Assembly (NCBI GenBank): GCA_025210655.1
Contig: JAOARG010000040.1
Span: forward strand, 62,001 to 126,000
Length of the DNA stretch: 64,000 bases
Direction of reading: 5' to 3'
DNA from: Bacillota bacterium
GTDB lineage: Bacteria; Bacillota; Clostridia; Peptostreptococcales; Acidaminobacteraceae
Part shown: positions 38,282-47,944 of the stretch, piece by piece
Layout: each line of letters starts with the position of its first letter
How positions within the stretch are numbered: the first letter of the stretch is position 1
Notes under the pieces: model-generated
What the model was told of the DNA's origin: nothing
Seen by the model: only the letters and a program-made list of their open reading frames with translations
Database searches by the model: none
Made by a program: the position numbers and the translations under genes

Positions 38282-38376
38282 CAATAAAATAGATATGATA
38301 AATTTTCAGAAATTTAAAGGATATTAGCACATCCATATTGAACTATATACTTATCAGAACTTAGGAGGTGGTTTGT

Positions 38377-39384
38377 ATGAATATCAGGGAACATACAGAA
38401 AATATTGAGAAGAATGTACTTTCAAAATATGCGGCTTTTGCTGAAAATTCTAGGGGTAGGCTTGTTTCTGAAGGGAAGTGTGATATTCGGACAGACTTTC
38501 AGAGGGATAGGGATAGAATTCTTCACTCCAAGTCTTTTAGAAGACTAAAGCATAAGACACAGGTTTTTTTATCTCCAGAAGGAGATCATTATAGAACTAG
38601 ATTAACCCACACTTTGGAGGTGGCTCAGATTTCAAGAACTATAGCGAGGGCTTTAAGACTTAATGAAGATCTTACTGAAGCTATAGCCTTAGGACATGAT
38701 CTTGGGCATACTCCCTTTGGTCATTGTGGAGAAGAAATACTTAATGAGATCCATGAAACAGGATTTAGACATAATGAACAGAGTCTTAGGATAGTTGATT
38801 ATTTAGAAGGTAGAAGAAATAATAAAAGAGGCCTTAATCTTACCCATGAAGTAAGGGACGGGATTCTTAATCATACAGGTGGCGATAAGCCATTTACCCT
38901 TGAGGGACAAATTGTAAAGATTTCTGATAGGATAGCCTATATTAATCATGATATTGATGATGCTCTTAGGGCGGATATTCTTAGTAAAGACATATTTAAA
39001 GAAGATTTTTTTGATACTCTTGGTTATAATCATTCAGAGAGAATAAACACCATGATACTTGATATAGTTAAGAACAGTATGGAAAAAGATGAAATCAAAA
39101 TGAGTTCAGATATACTAAATGCTATGGATGAGTTAAGATCGTTTATGTTTAAGAATGTTTATTATAATCCACAGGCTAAGAGGGAAGAGAGAAAAGCAAA
39201 ACAACTTGTTAGTTCTTTATATGAGTATTTTTCTAAAAACCCTGATAAGATGTCTTCCTTAAGATACGAAGATTTTAAACGTTCAGGAAGCTTAGATCCA
39301 GTAAGGGATTTTATTTCAGGTATGACAGATAGGTATGCTGTGAATATATATAAAGAAATATTTGTTCCTAGTTTTTGGATATAG
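38377..39384 (+). CDS. dgt: Deoxyguanosinetriphosphate triphosphohydrolase-like protein
   Basis: HD-domain dNTP triphosphohydrolase-like enzyme. Motifs: DFQRDRDRILHSKSFRRLKHKTQVF at the N-terminus, THTLEVAQISRTIARAL and LGHDLGHTPFGHCGEE with the HD metal ligands, and later KISDRIAYINHDIDDALR. The start is the ATG at 38377 preceded by TTAGGAGGTGG. An upstream GTG at 38368 is in the ribosome site. This gives 335 residues. The dgt-dnaG-rpoD order is widespread in clostridia. Confidence 0.93.
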   Translation: MNIREHTENIEKNVLSKYAAFAENSRGRLVSEGKCDIRTDFQRDRDRILHSKSFRRLKHKTQVFLSPEGDHYRTRLTHTLEVAQISRTIARALRLNEDLTEAIALGHDLGHTPFGHCGEEILNEIHETGFRHNEQSLRIVDYLEGRRNNKRGLNLTHEVRDGILNHTGGDKPFTLEGQIVKISDRIAYINHDIDDALRADILSKDIFKEDFFDTLGYNHSERINTMILDIVKNSMEKDEIKMSSDILNAMDELRSFMFKNVYYNPQAKREERKAKQLVSSLYEYFSKNPDKMSSLRYEDFKRSGSLDPVRDFISGMTDRYAVNIYKEIFVPSFWI

Positions 39385-39503
39385 AAATGAAGTTTTGAAA
39401 AAAAATAATAAATAAGCAAAAAAAAAATAAAAAAAAGAAGGAATTTATAAATTAGTGTAGAATAATTATAAAGTTGTCCTATATTTTTAAGCGGGTGATA
39501 TAA

Positions 39504-41312
39504 TTGGGAATTCGCTATATTGAAAATATTTCTGAAGTCATAATGGAAAGAGTTAGCATTGTAGATGTTATAAACTCTTATGTTCAATTGAAACAAACAG
39601 GTAGGAATCATAAGGGACTGTGTCCTTTTCATAGCGAAAAGACCCCTTCGTTCGTAGTATCGGATGAAAAGCAGGTTTATCACTGCTTTGGATGTGGAGC
39701 AGCTGGAAACGTTATAGGTTTTATAATGAATATCGAGAATTTAGATTTCCTAGATGCGATTGAATTTATTTCTGAAAAGTATGGAATAGATCTAAATCAG
39801 TATAGGGTCGAAAGTAGTGGTCCTAAATCAGATGATTTAAATACTTTGAAGGGTATTGTTAGGGAAACGGGTATATATTTTATTAGAAAGCTAAGGAGTG
39901 CTTCAAACCCCGGTGAGGATTATTTGTTGAAAAGAGGTTTGAAATCTGATATCATTAAAAAGTTCGGGCTTGGATATGTACCTGATGAATGGGAAGGACT
40001 TCTTAAATATTTGAAGTCAAAAGGATATAAGGAATCGGACATAGAAAAGACTGGTTTAATTGTTAAAAGACAAAACTCCAATGGATATTATGACAGGTTT
40101 AGAAACAGAGTGATTTTTCCCATAATTGATGTTAGGGGAAAGGTTGTTGGTTTTGGTGGTAGAGTTCTTGACGACTCGGTTCCCAAATACATGAACTCAG
40201 TGGATAGTCCTGTATTTAATAAAAGTAGGATACTTTACAATCTTAATAATGCTAAAGATGTACTTAAAAAAGAAGGTAAGATAATACTTGTTGAGGGTTA
40301 TATGGATGTTATTAGTCTGTATCAAGCTGGTATTATGAATGCTGTTGCAAGTTTAGGTACTGCTCTTACTGAAGAGCACGGAAAAATACTCAGAAGATAT
40401 ACTGATGAAGTAGTATTTGCCTATGATTCTGACGAAGCCGGTGTGAAGGCTACGATTAGGGGAATTGAAATACTTTCAAAAGAAGATATGAAAATAAAGA
40501 TTATTGATTTGGAAGATTTTAAGGATCCTGATGAGATGGTTAAATCAAAGGGAAGTGAGTATTTTCAGCAAAAGGTCAAGGATGCAGTGTCCCATACTGA
40601 GTTTAAGTTGAATTTGTTAAAAAAGGAATACAACTTGGACAGCAGTGATGGTGTCATTGATTTTATAAAGGAATCAATGAATATTGTAAAGCCTATAAAA
40701 AGTCCTACTGAAAAAGATTATTTTATAAAATTGATTTCAAAATATACTAATGTAGAAGTTGATATAGTAAGAAAAGAAGTATATGGGGATTTTTATAATA
40801 ATAAAAAAGAAAATTCCTCTTATTATAATAAGGACAAAAATTCTTATTATAATAGGAAAGAAAACAGGGAGATAGAAAAGGTTAAAAGCCGAAAAGTATC
40901 CCCAAGAAAAATTGTAGAAAGCAGATTGGTGTATTTATCTCTTCAAGGGAGACAAAAATATCAAGCTGTTATCAAGGCTGTTGAAATTAATTCATTTAAG
41001 AATGAAAAACTGAAGAAAATAATGGGACAGCTGTCAGCTTATTATTCTTTACATGATGAATTTGATATCAGTAGTTTTGCTGATGATTCTGATATGGAAT
41101 TATTAGAGGTAGCAAATTATTTGTTAAAAAATTCTTTTCCTATCGAGAACTTTTCAAATGAACTGGAAAACAATGTAGTACAGCTTGGAAAAATTTTATT
41201 ATCTGAGAGAGAACGTGAATTGAAAGAAGAACTTGAAGCTATTACGGATAAGGAAAGAAGAAATGAAATACTAAAAGAGTTGTTTGCACTTGCAAAGAAC
41301 CAAAAAAAATAG
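39504..41312 (+). CDS. dnaG: DNA primase
   Basis: Synthesises RNA primers for replication. The N-terminal zinc domain has [11 protein letters not shown] and [10 protein letters not shown] (CHC2 type). The RNA polymerase domain has [10 protein letters not shown] and the TOPRIM block [15 protein letters not shown] with [10 protein letters not shown] charged, Asn/Tyr-rich linker near residues 430-465 separates the C-terminal DnaB-binding domain. The start is TTG at 39504 after GCGGGTGAT. It has 602 residues. The 119-base gap before it is A-rich and holds only promoter-like sequence. Confidence 0.95.
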   Translation: MGIRYIENISEVIMERVSIVDVINSYVQLKQTGRNHKGLCPFHSEKTPSFVVSDEKQVYHCFGCGAAGNVIGFIMNIENLDFLDAIEFISEKYGIDLNQYRVESSGPKSDDLNTLKGIVRETGIYFIRKLRSASNPGEDYLLKRGLKSDIIKKFGLGYVPDEWEGLLKYLKSKGYKESDIEKTGLIVKRQNSNGYYDRFRNRVIFPIIDVRGKVVGFGGRVLDDSVPKYMNSVDSPVFNKSRILYNLNNAKDVLKKEGKIILVEGYMDVISLYQAGIMNAVASLGTALTEEHGKILRRYTDEVVFAYDSDEAGVKATIRGIEILSKEDMKIKIIDLEDFKDPDEMVKSKGSEYFQQKVKDAVSHTEFKLNLLKKEYNLDSSDGVIDFIKESMNIVKPIKSPTEKDYFIKLISKYTNVEVDIVRKEVYGDFYNNKKENSSYYNKDKNSYYNRKENREIEKVKSRKVSPRKIVESRLVYLSLQGRQKYQAVIKAVEINSFKNEKLKKIMGQLSAYYSLHDEFDISSFADDSDMELLEVANYLLKNSFPIENFSNELENNVVQLGKILLSERERELKEELEAITDKERRNEILKELFALAKNQKK

Positions 41313-41328
41313 AAGGGAGGGAAGTCAA

Positions 41329-42435
41329 TTGAGTAAAAAGATCAATTCGGATCATTTAAGCGTAGTCAAGGATCTAATTGCAAAGGGTAAGAAAGACGGT
41401 CAATTGACATACAAAGATATTACTGATGCATTAGGTGAGATTGACATTGACAAGGAACAAATTGATGAAATATACGACTCGTTGACTTCTATGGGGATAG
41501 AAGTAGTTAATGATAGTGAAGACATCTTCGAAATAGATGAGAAGGAAGTAAAGGTAGAGGAAGAGGAAGAAGAAGTAGAAATAGATCTTTCAATTCCAAA
41601 AGGAATAAGTATTGATGACCCTGTAAGAATGTACTTAAAGGAAATCGGTAAAGTTCCACTACTTTCTGGTGAAGAGGAAATAAAACTTGCTCAAGCTATG
41701 GAAGAAGGTGACGAGTATGCAAAGCAAAAACTTTGTGAAGCAAACCTTCGTCTTGTTGTAAGTATCGCTAAAAGATATGTTGGTAGAGGTATGTTATTCC
41801 TTGATCTTATTCAGGAAGGTAACCTAGGTCTTATTAAAGCAGTTGAGAAGTTTGACTGGAGAAAAGGTTACAAGTTTTCTACTTACGCAACATGGTGGAT
41901 AAGACAGGCTATTACTAGAGCTATTGCTGACCAAGCAAGAACGATTAGAATACCTGTTCATATGGTAGAAACAATTAACAAGCTTGTTAGAATTTCTAGA
42001 CAACTTCTTCAGGAACTTGGTAGAGAGCCAAAGCCAGAAGAAATTGCTAAGGAAATGGATATGCCTGTTGAAAAGGTAAGGGAGATTCTTAAAATTGCTC
42101 TTGAGCCAGTAAGTTTAGAGACACCGATTGGTGAAGAGGAAGATTCACATCTTGGTGATTTCATACCTGATAATGATGCTCCAGCACCAGCGGATGCAGC
42201 TGCATTCTCAATGCTTAAGGAACAACTTATCGAGGTTCTTGATACTCTTACTCCAAGGGAGCAAAAGGTTCTTAAGTTGAGATTTGGTCTTGAAGACGGA
42301 AGAGCTAGAACTCTTGAAGAAGTAGGTAAGAGATTTGAAGTAACTAGAGAGAGAATCAGACAGATTGAAGCCAAGGCCCTTAGAAAGCTTAAGCATCCAA
42401 GTAGAAGCAAAAAGCTTAAGGACTATCTTGAATAG
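41329..42435 (+). CDS. rpoD: RNA polymerase primary sigma factor (sigma-70/SigA)
   Basis: Housekeeping sigma factor. After an N-terminal helical region 1.1 and an acidic stretch ([15 protein letters not shown]) come regions 1.2-2.4 ([50 protein letters not shown]), region 3, and region 4.2 with [20 protein letters not shown]. The start is the TTG at 41329, preceded by AGAAGGGAGGG. It gives 368 residues, and the frame upstream of it overlaps the end of dnaG and is not needed. Confidence 0.97.
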   Translation: MSKKINSDHLSVVKDLIAKGKKDGQLTYKDITDALGEIDIDKEQIDEIYDSLTSMGIEVVNDSEDIFEIDEKEVKVEEEEEEVEIDLSIPKGISIDDPVRMYLKEIGKVPLLSGEEEIKLAQAMEEGDEYAKQKLCEANLRLVVSIAKRYVGRGMLFLDLIQEGNLGLIKAVEKFDWRKGYKFSTYATWWIRQAITRAIADQARTIRIPVHMVETINKLVRISRQLLQELGREPKPEEIAKEMDMPVEKVREILKIALEPVSLETPIGEEEDSHLGDFIPDNDAPAPADAAAFSMLKEQLIEVLDTLTPREQKVLKLRFGLEDGRARTLEEVGKRFEVTRERIRQIEAKALRKLKHPSRSKKLKDYLE

Positions 42436-42453
42436 AATATAGAATTAGAAATT

Positions 42454-42487
42454 AAACACCTTGGAGTAATAAATTCAAGGTGTTTTT
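42454..42487 (+). terminator. Terminator after rpoD
   Basis: AACACCTTG (42455-42463) and CAAGGTGTT (42476-42484) form a perfect stem followed by TTTC. The T tract is short, so some transcription probably continues into trmK. Confidence 0.65.
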
Positions 42488-42512
42488 CTTAATATAGACT
42501 GAGGTGAATGAA

Positions 42513-43205
42513 ATGAAACTTACAAAAAGATTAGAGGTAATAGCTGACTTAGTTGATAGGAATGCAGTATTAGCTGATATAGGAAGCGATCATGGATACC
42601 TTCCTGTATATCTTGTTGAGAAAAAAATAATAAATAGGGCAATAGCATCAGATGTAAATCAAGGACCAGTAGATAATGCTATTAGCACTGTAAAGCAATA
42701 TAAAATGGAAAATGAAGTAGAAGTAAGACTAGGTAGTGGATTAAACACTTTAAGTATGGATGATAAAATTGATACAGTAGTTATTGCAGGTATGGGAGGA
42801 AATCTTATATCACAGCTTTTAGAAGATGAAAAAGAACTTGCTAGAAGCGTAAAGAAACTAATACTTCAACCAATGACAACTAAGATAGAACTTAGAAAGT
42901 ATCTTCTAAACAATGGCTATACAATAGTTGAAGAAAAAATAGCCATAGAAGGAGAAAAAATCTATGAGATAATTGTTGCTGAAGTTGGAGAGGGTGAACT
43001 TTGGGACGAAGTATACTATGATATAGGGAAAAGATTTGATACCCAAAGTGAAGAGTATGCTACTTTTATAAGTGAGAAGTTAAAGAAGTATAAAAATATT
43101 GTTTCAAAGATAGAGTCTAAAGGTGGAGATTCTTCTAAGGAGAAGCTGGAGAAAGTTAAAAATGATATTAGAGTTATTGAAGAAATAATATCTCATATAG
43201 ATTAA
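42513..43205 (+). CDS. trmK: tRNA (adenine22-N1)-methyltransferase
   Basis: SAM-dependent methylation of A22 in tRNA. Rossmann motif I is LADIGSDHGYLPVYL, and the AGMGGNLISQLL block and the LQPMTTKIELRKYL segment are typical of TrmK. The C-terminal region is a coiled coil. The ATG at 42513 follows GAGGTGA by five bases. The GTG at 42504 lies in that site. It gives 230 residues. It pairs with the Nif3-like gene next to it, as in most Firmicutes (rpoD-trmK-nif3). Confidence 0.93.
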   Translation: MKLTKRLEVIADLVDRNAVLADIGSDHGYLPVYLVEKKIINRAIASDVNQGPVDNAISTVKQYKMENEVEVRLGSGLNTLSMDDKIDTVVIAGMGGNLISQLLEDEKELARSVKKLILQPMTTKIELRKYLLNNGYTIVEEKIAIEGEKIYEIIVAEVGEGELWDEVYYDIGKRFDTQSEEYATFISEKLKKYKNIVSKIESKGGDSSKEKLEKVKNDIRVIEEIISHID

Positions 43206-43229
43206 AAAATATATAAAGGGAGTGGTAAA

Positions 43230-44345
43230 ATGATAGTTAATTCTAAAAAAGTAGTTAAGATCCTAGATGGAATGTTTCCAGAAAGACTTGCCTATGATTG
43301 GGACAACGTTGGTTTCCAAGTTGGTGATATGAACCATCAGATTAGAAAAATACTCCTTGCATTAGAGCTGAACAGAGAGGTATTAGATGAGGCAATAGAA
43401 AATAATATTGATCTAATAATTACCCATCATCCCTTTATTTTCAAAGGAATAAAAAAAGTTGTTTCCAGTGATTATACAGGTGGAATACTTATGGATATGA
43501 TAAAAAACAACATATCCCTATATGTTTCCCATACTAATATGGATATAGCCAGTGGTGGAACTAATGATTATCTTGCAAAGCTTCTAGAAGTAAGAAATCT
43601 TAAGAATATTGAAAAAACATATAGTAAAACTTACTATAAAATAGTAGTTTATATACCAGAAGAAAACCTTGATGAGTTCAGGGGGAAAATCTTGGCAAGT
43701 GGAGTTGGCACTATAGGTAATTATGACAGTTGTAGCTTTTCTTCCAGTGGAGTTGGAACTTTTAGGCCCCTGGAGAATTCTAATCCCTATCTGGGAAAAC
43801 AAGGTGAAATGGAGTATGTAAAAGAGTATAAGTTTGAATTTATGGCTGGTCAAGATCAGTTGAATTCAGTAGTAGATAAAATAAAAAAATATCATCCCTA
43901 TGAAGAAGTTGCAATAGATATTATTAAAATTGAAAATGAAATGGAGACACTTGGATTAGGACGTTATGGTGACCTTGAAAATATGTCTTTAAAGGACTTA
44001 GGACTAAGAGTAAAAGAAGTTCTAGGACTTGAGGGGGTAAATGTAGTAGGTGATTTAGATAAGCCTATAAGAAAAGTTGCTATTTGTTCTGGTGCGGGTT
44101 CTGACTTAATCAAAAGGGCAAAGTCCTTAAAATGTGATGTGTTGATTACTGGAGACCTTAAATACCACGAGGCACAGGATGCCGTAAATATGGGTATGGC
44201 AGTAATTGATGGTGGACACTATGGTACAGAGAATATATATATGGAAGAGTTGAAAAAGAAACTGTCAAATATTATAGAAGAAAAGGATTATAATCTTAAA
44301 GTTTATGTATCAAGTAAAAATATTAATCCAATGAAACTTCTATAA
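43230..44345 (+). CDS. Nif3-like dinuclear metal-center protein
   Basis: Member of the NIF3/DUF34 family, 371 residues, which includes the extra middle domain inserted in the Firmicute form (about 130-235). Metal ligands are visible in LIITHHPFIFKG, YVSHTNMD and near the end GHYGTENIY. The family's biochemical role is uncertain. GTP cyclohydrolase-like activities have been proposed. AAGGGAGTGG precedes the ATG. It is the last intact host gene before rnpB. Confidence 0.9.
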   Translation: MIVNSKKVVKILDGMFPERLAYDWDNVGFQVGDMNHQIRKILLALELNREVLDEAIENNIDLIITHHPFIFKGIKKVVSSDYTGGILMDMIKNNISLYVSHTNMDIASGGTNDYLAKLLEVRNLKNIEKTYSKTYYKIVVYIPEENLDEFRGKILASGVGTIGNYDSCSFSSSGVGTFRPLENSNPYLGKQGEMEYVKEYKFEFMAGQDQLNSVVDKIKKYHPYEEVAIDIIKIENEMETLGLGRYGDLENMSLKDLGLRVKEVLGLEGVNVVGDLDKPIRKVAICSGAGSDLIKRAKSLKCDVLITGDLKYHEAQDAVNMGMAVIDGGHYGTENIYMEELKKKLSNIIEEKDYNLKVYVSSKNINPMKLL

Positions 44346-44382
44346 AATAAGTAACTTCAATAGTTTCTATATAATATTATAC

Positions 44383-44411
44383 TTGAAATATTTGATCAAA
44401 TGTTGTAAACT
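44383..44411 (+). promoter_or_regulatory. rnpB: Promoter of rnpB
   Basis: TTGAAA (44383-44388), 17 bases, TAAACT (44406-44411). The predicted start is close to 44417, at the 5' strand of the P1 helix. Confidence 0.65.
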
Positions 44412-44415
44412 ATAT

Positions 44416-44770
44416 AAGTCTGATGACTTAGCCAGACAATCGCGTGTAAGAAATTATACGAGGAAAGTCCGGGCTCCAAAGAGCAGGGTGCTGGGTAACT
44501 CCCAGTGGAGGCGACTCTAAGGATAGTGCAATAGAAAGATACCGCCAGATTTATTCTGGTAAGGGTGGAATGGTGAGGTAAGAGCTCACCAGCGTATAGG
44601 TGACTATATGGCTCTGTAAACCCCATCTGGAGCAAGACCAAGTAGGGAATCAAAAAGGCGGTTGCTCGCTGTCTTCCCGGAGGTAGGTCGCTTGAGTCTA
44701 AGGGTAACCTTAGGCCTAGATAGATGATTGTCTAATACAGAACCCGGCTTATAGGTTATGTCGCAGACTT
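44416..44770 (+). ncRNA. rnpB: RNase P RNA (type A)
   Basis: Catalytic RNA that trims tRNA 5' leaders. The universal core is clear: GAGGAAAGTCCGGGCTCC near 44459-44476, the central GTAAACCCC region, and ACAGAACCCGGCTTATAGG near the 3' end. The 5' AAGTCTG (44416-44422) pairs perfectly with CAGACTT (44764-44770) as the outer part of P1. The last 30 bases are repeated at 62128-62157 with changes, because a mobile element has inserted here and supplied a new 3' end. The RNA is therefore complete but chimeric. Confidence 0.96.
44741..44758 (+). repeat. attL: 18-bp core repeat in the 3' end of rnpB
   Basis: AACCCGGCTTATAGGTTA, identical to 62128-62145 in the same orientation. It is the conserved 3' core of RNase P RNA, an att site type analogous to tRNA 3' ends. 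Beyond it the two copies diverge but stay related. Confidence 0.9.
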
Positions 44771-44786
44771 CTATTGAAACCATTGA

Positions 44787-44817
44787 AAACACTACATTTA
44801 TTTGTGGTGTTTTTTTT
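44787..44817 (+). terminator. Element-supplied rnpB terminator
   Basis: AAACACTAC and GTGGTGTTT pair around ATTTATTT and run into eight T. It is similar to, but not the same as, the displaced terminator at 62167, which has the same AAACACTAC start with a different loop. Confidence 0.85.
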
Positions 44818-44972
44818 GTTATGTAGTGCTGAAATAAATTTGTAATCAAATGATATCACTAAAATTTATTTATGTCCAGTTAGAGGGTACAAAAATACTT
44901 ATATAAGATCCCCAGATAAAAAGAAAATCAATTGTTGGATATATAGATAGTATTATAAGTTTATAAACATAT

Positions 44973-45009
44973 AGAGTATAAACCACATATTAAGTGTGAT
45001 TTATACTCT
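44973..45009. other. Long hairpin near the left end of the element
   Basis: AGAGTATAAA and TTTATACTCT form a perfect 10-bp stem and CACA/TGTG extends it inside. The region 44818-45129 is otherwise A/T-rich with no gene visible. The hairpin could terminate the reverse-strand rep transcript, but no long T tract is present. It could also be a single-strand or recombinase-related site. Confidence 0.4.
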
Positions 45010-45129
45010 GATTAGAAAGCACCTATTTTTTTATTATTAGATAAGTAATAAATAAGTATTATTTATGTAATTTTTAAATCTACTTCTATGTTGTAAGTTT
45101 TATATAGTTGACTTTATTTAATGAAATCC

Positions 45130-46161
45130 TTAAAAAGGTAATTCTTTTTGAAGTTTAGAAATTAAAAGGTCGGATTTTTTACTCTCTCTTATGGATTTAT
45201 TTTTTGCTTTAATATCTTCTTTTGCTTTGACATAATATAATTTTTCTTTATTTTTTCTAGAATTTTCAATTTCTTCGAGTAGTTTTTCTAGTCTAAGCCT
45301 TTCAGTGTGAGTAATATGGTATTGTTCTAATAGTTCTTTTTCTGTAGTAAGTAATTCACGGATTATTTCAATAGCTTTTTTTGTATATCTTTCATAGTTT
45401 GTTTTATAGTTGATATCAGAAGTTATTTCTATTTCAGAATATATCATATCCCTAATAAAGGGTATATTATCGTTTTTACGGGATTTAATATTTATATTAA
45501 AATAAGTAGAGGACTTGTTTTTTCTTTGAATATCTAGCTCTATGAATAAGTCAGTATTGTAATTGATTTGTATTATAGCATTATCTAAGACTTTTCTTTT
45601 AAAATCACTTAATTTGTTATAAGATTTTACATTACTTATATTAAGTTTGTTTTTTAAGGTGTCTATTTTTATTGTGAGTGTATACTTAGATTTAGTTAAT
45701 TTCATATGTTGGTAGCTTTTGAAATATTCATAGAGAACAATAGCATATTTACTTTTCAAGTTTGTGATATTTTCGAATGAAAAGGAAGTGAAATTTTCTT
45801 CTTGATTCAATAAATGTTCATTTAAAAAGTCAGAAAGTTGAATTTTGTATGATAAATTATCACTAGTTTCTAAGCTTTCGATAAATTTAATCGGATTAGT
45901 ATCGCTATTATTATAAAGGATGATGTCTTTCTTTTTAAGACTGGTTAAGGCGTTTCTAATATTCCTATAGTTTTTTCCAGATGATTCGATATTGAGTGCA
46001 CTTGTAATATCTTTAAGTAATATGAAAATTATTAAGTCAGATTTTCCTTTTGAGATCCTACTAATAATGTATAAGGAAACTTTAAGCTCTATTTCGGAAT
46101 AAGTATTTATGGTGTTTCTAATTAATTCATTTGATTTTATAACAGTATAATACTGTGTCAT
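45130..46161 (-). CDS. Replication initiator, Rep_3 (RepB) family
   Basis: Plasmid-type initiator of 343 residues. The N-terminal winged-helix half starts VIKSNELIRNTINTYSEIELKVSLYIIS, and the second has the typical FSFENITNLKSKYAIVLYEYFKSYQH and DTLKNKLNISNVKSYNKLSDFKRKVLDNAIIQIN blocks (regions described, abridged). The C-terminal 80 residues are a charged coiled coil. GAGGTGG precedes the ATG on the reverse strand. It lies after a recombinase gene on the same strand and near an 11-bp-phased repeat cluster that could be its iterons. It implies that the element can replicate, or once could, as a circle. Confidence 0.82.
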   Translation of the reverse strand: MTQYYTVIKSNELIRNTINTYSEIELKVSLYIISRISKGKSDLIIFILLKDITSALNIESSGKNYRNIRNALTSLKKKDIILYNNSDTNPIKFIESLETSDNLSYKIQLSDFLNEHLLNQEENFTSFSFENITNLKSKYAIVLYEYFKSYQHMKLTKSKYTLTIKIDTLKNKLNISNVKSYNKLSDFKRKVLDNAIIQINYNTDLFIELDIQRKNKSSTYFNINIKSRKNDNIPFIRDMIYSEIEITSDINYKTNYERYTKKAIEIIRELLTTEKELLEQYHITHTERLRLEKLLEEIENSRKNKEKLYYVKAKEDIKAKNKSIRESKKSDLLISKLQKELPF

Positions 46162-46267
46162 ATAACCACCTCGTATTTTTATAATTTAATAAGATTTTGT
46201 GGAATTTTGGAAAGCTATTAAACATAGCTTTCCTTTTATCCTATGTATTGAGTACTTTAAATATGTG

Positions 46268-47290
46268 TTAGTATTCTAAACTATTTAGTAATTCTCTGGA
46301 ATCATCAACTGTAAGGTTAATATAGTTCCTATATGCTTTGCCATCAGCATGATTTGTTAACTTTACTATTTTGTTCATTGGGAATCCTTTATGAGTCAAA
46401 TTTGTAATTAGGGAATGTCTAAAGATACTTGAACTTGCAGTAAAATCAATTTCATTATCATATTTTTTTAAAATATCTGAAGTTCTTCTTTTGATTTGTG
46501 AAATAGATAGTCTTTCGCTTTGTCTTGATGAAAATAGATATTCCGATTTTCTGTTTCTGTATTCATATAGTTCTAATAAGCAGTTCTCAACTTTATCAAT
46601 TAAAGGAACATAATAGTACTCCTTCTTTTTCACATCGAAGATATGAATGGTTTTTCCATGATAATCTATATCAGACCATTTTAAATAATATAATGATGAT
46701 ACTCTTACACCGTAATACATTAACATTTTCATTATTGCTTTATCTCTAAATCTATTTAAACCTTTCAAGTCGTCTAATATTTCATTTAACTTTTGTAAAT
46801 GTTTTATATTGAGATAATTGATTCTAGGTTTAACAGGAAGCTTTTTAAAATTAGTTAAGATGAATTCTTCCTCAATTAACTTGTTTTTTATACAAAATTT
46901 ATGAAAACTTTGTAAAGCAAACATTTTTCGATTAATAGTTGCACCAGAGAGTCCAAAATTATGGAATTTATCCATAAGCATTCTCCTATATTCAGCTATG
47001 TGTCTAGGTGAGATTTTATCTAGATATACGAGACTATAATTTGAATGTAAATATTCTTCAAGTTGATCTAAATCCTTTTTGTAAGAAGACCTAGTTGATT
47101 CAGTTTTTCCTGAAGTGTAGCAGTCGTTGATAAAGCATTTTATAGCTTTTTTGATTGTTATTCTAGTTATTTCATCGTTAATGTTTGTTTCTACTATCTG
47201 ATCCATTTGTTTAGTTATTGCTTTTTCTAGAGTTTTTTCTAATTTTTCCTCTAAAATTTTTTCTAATAGTATATCGATGTTTGTTTTCAT
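46268..47290 (-). CDS. Tyrosine recombinase A, next to the rep gene
   Basis: 340 residues. The first 60 residues are a charged helix, followed by a core-binding domain (about 65-140) and the catalytic domain. Catalytic positions: Arg196 (YGVRVSSL), a basic Lys strand near 222, Arg291 (IFRHSL), His314 (LTNH) and Tyr323 (YRNY). The usual His three residues before the second Arg is Ser288, which is unusual. AAGGAG precedes its ATG. Pairing with rep on one strand suggests plasmid-type multimer resolution or integration. It is less likely to be the rnpB integrase than the recombinase at 61100. Confidence 0.82.
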   Translation of the reverse strand: MKTNIDILLEKILEEKLEKTLEKAITKQMDQIVETNINDEITRITIKKAIKCFINDCYTSGKTESTRSSYKKDLDQLEEYLHSNYSLVYLDKISPRHIAEYRRMLMDKFHNFGLSGATINRKMFALQSFHKFCIKNKLIEEEFILTNFKKLPVKPRINYLNIKHLQKLNEILDDLKGLNRFRDKAIMKMLMYYGVRVSSLYYLKWSDIDYHGKTIHIFDVKKKEYYYVPLIDKVENCLLELYEYRNRKSEYLFSSRQSERLSISQIKRRTSDILKKYDNEIDFTASSSIFRHSLITNLTHKGFPMNKIVKLTNHADGKAYRNYINLTVDDSRELLNSLEY

Positions 47291-47408
47291 TTTTAATCGC
47301 TCCTTAAATTTTATTTTTATTAAGCAGCTGCTTTTACCACCATGGTTAATAGGAATTATTCAATATTTTTTTTTGTTTTACTATACCAAATTTCGAAAAA
47401 CTGAATTA

Positions 47409-47452
47409 TTTACATTCTGTTTACAATTTATTAACATTGAATTTACAATTGT
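47409..47452. repeat. Four 11-bp-phased iteron-like repeats
   Basis: TTTACATTCTG, TTTACAATTTA, TTAACATTGAA and TTTACAATTGT start at 47409, 47420, 47431 and 47442, exactly 11 bases apart. Further TTTACTATA copies occur at 47377 and 47471. The spacing of one helical turn and A/T-rich surroundings fit an initiator-binding origin for the Rep_3 protein. Recombinase arm sites are the alternative. The remainder of the gap 47291-47944 contains two short palindromes (AAGCAGCTGCTT at 47322) and the hairpin listed next. I see no gene there. Confidence 0.6.
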
Positions 47453-47536
47453 ATGAAATTGCAGGACTAATTTACTATAGATTAATCAATTTTTTTTAGT
47501 GAATGAAAGTATATTTACTGTTTCGTAACATAAAAA

Positions 47537-47560
47537 GACTTAGGAAATTTATCCTAAGTC
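47537..47560 (-). terminator. Perfect hairpin in the putative origin region
   Basis: GACTTAGGA and TCCTAAGTC form a 9-bp stem around six bases. On the reverse strand it is followed by TTTTTATG, and on the forward strand by AAATTTTT, so it may stop transcription in either direction around the repeat cluster. Confidence 0.5.
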
Positions 47561-47944
47561 AAATTTTTAATACTATTTTGGACTAATATTTATTAAAATA
47601 AATTATTTATTTAAAATAGAACTTATATACTATCAATTATTATTTTCGAATGAGAAGAGTATTTCTTTTTTATCTGGAGATCTTTTATTATATTTAATAA
47701 TATATTTCTGTTCTATAACTAAGAAACTATCGTAAGATTGAATCTTAGACATGTATTGCTGTTGAAATTAATATAAAAAGTATACTTTTAATAATTATGG
47801 ATGCCTTTTTGGTAATAATAGTTACAATTATTGATGATTAATAGGAAAAGTTGTAAATAATCATTAAGGATAGTATTCTATAAGAGAAAGTTATCTTTTT
47901 TAATTACATAGTTGAATATATTATTAATAAAGTAGGAGGTTGAA

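Noticed and set aside
39162-39683. Reverse-strand open frame of 173 codons between dgt and dnaG
   Set aside because: It overlaps both real genes, is low-complexity (Phe/Leu/Tyr-rich) and has no ribosome site or family resemblance.
41284-41328. N-terminal extension of RpoD overlapping dnaG
   Set aside because: The TTG at 41329 has a strong ribosome site and matches the normal sigma factor start. The extra residues have no counterpart.
42009-42410. Reverse-strand open frame inside rpoD
   Set aside because: Ser/Leu-rich composition typical of the antisense of a conserved gene, with no start signals.
44416-44853. Reverse-strand open frames across rnpB as small proteins
   Set aside because: They are antisense to the RNase P RNA core and show no coding features.
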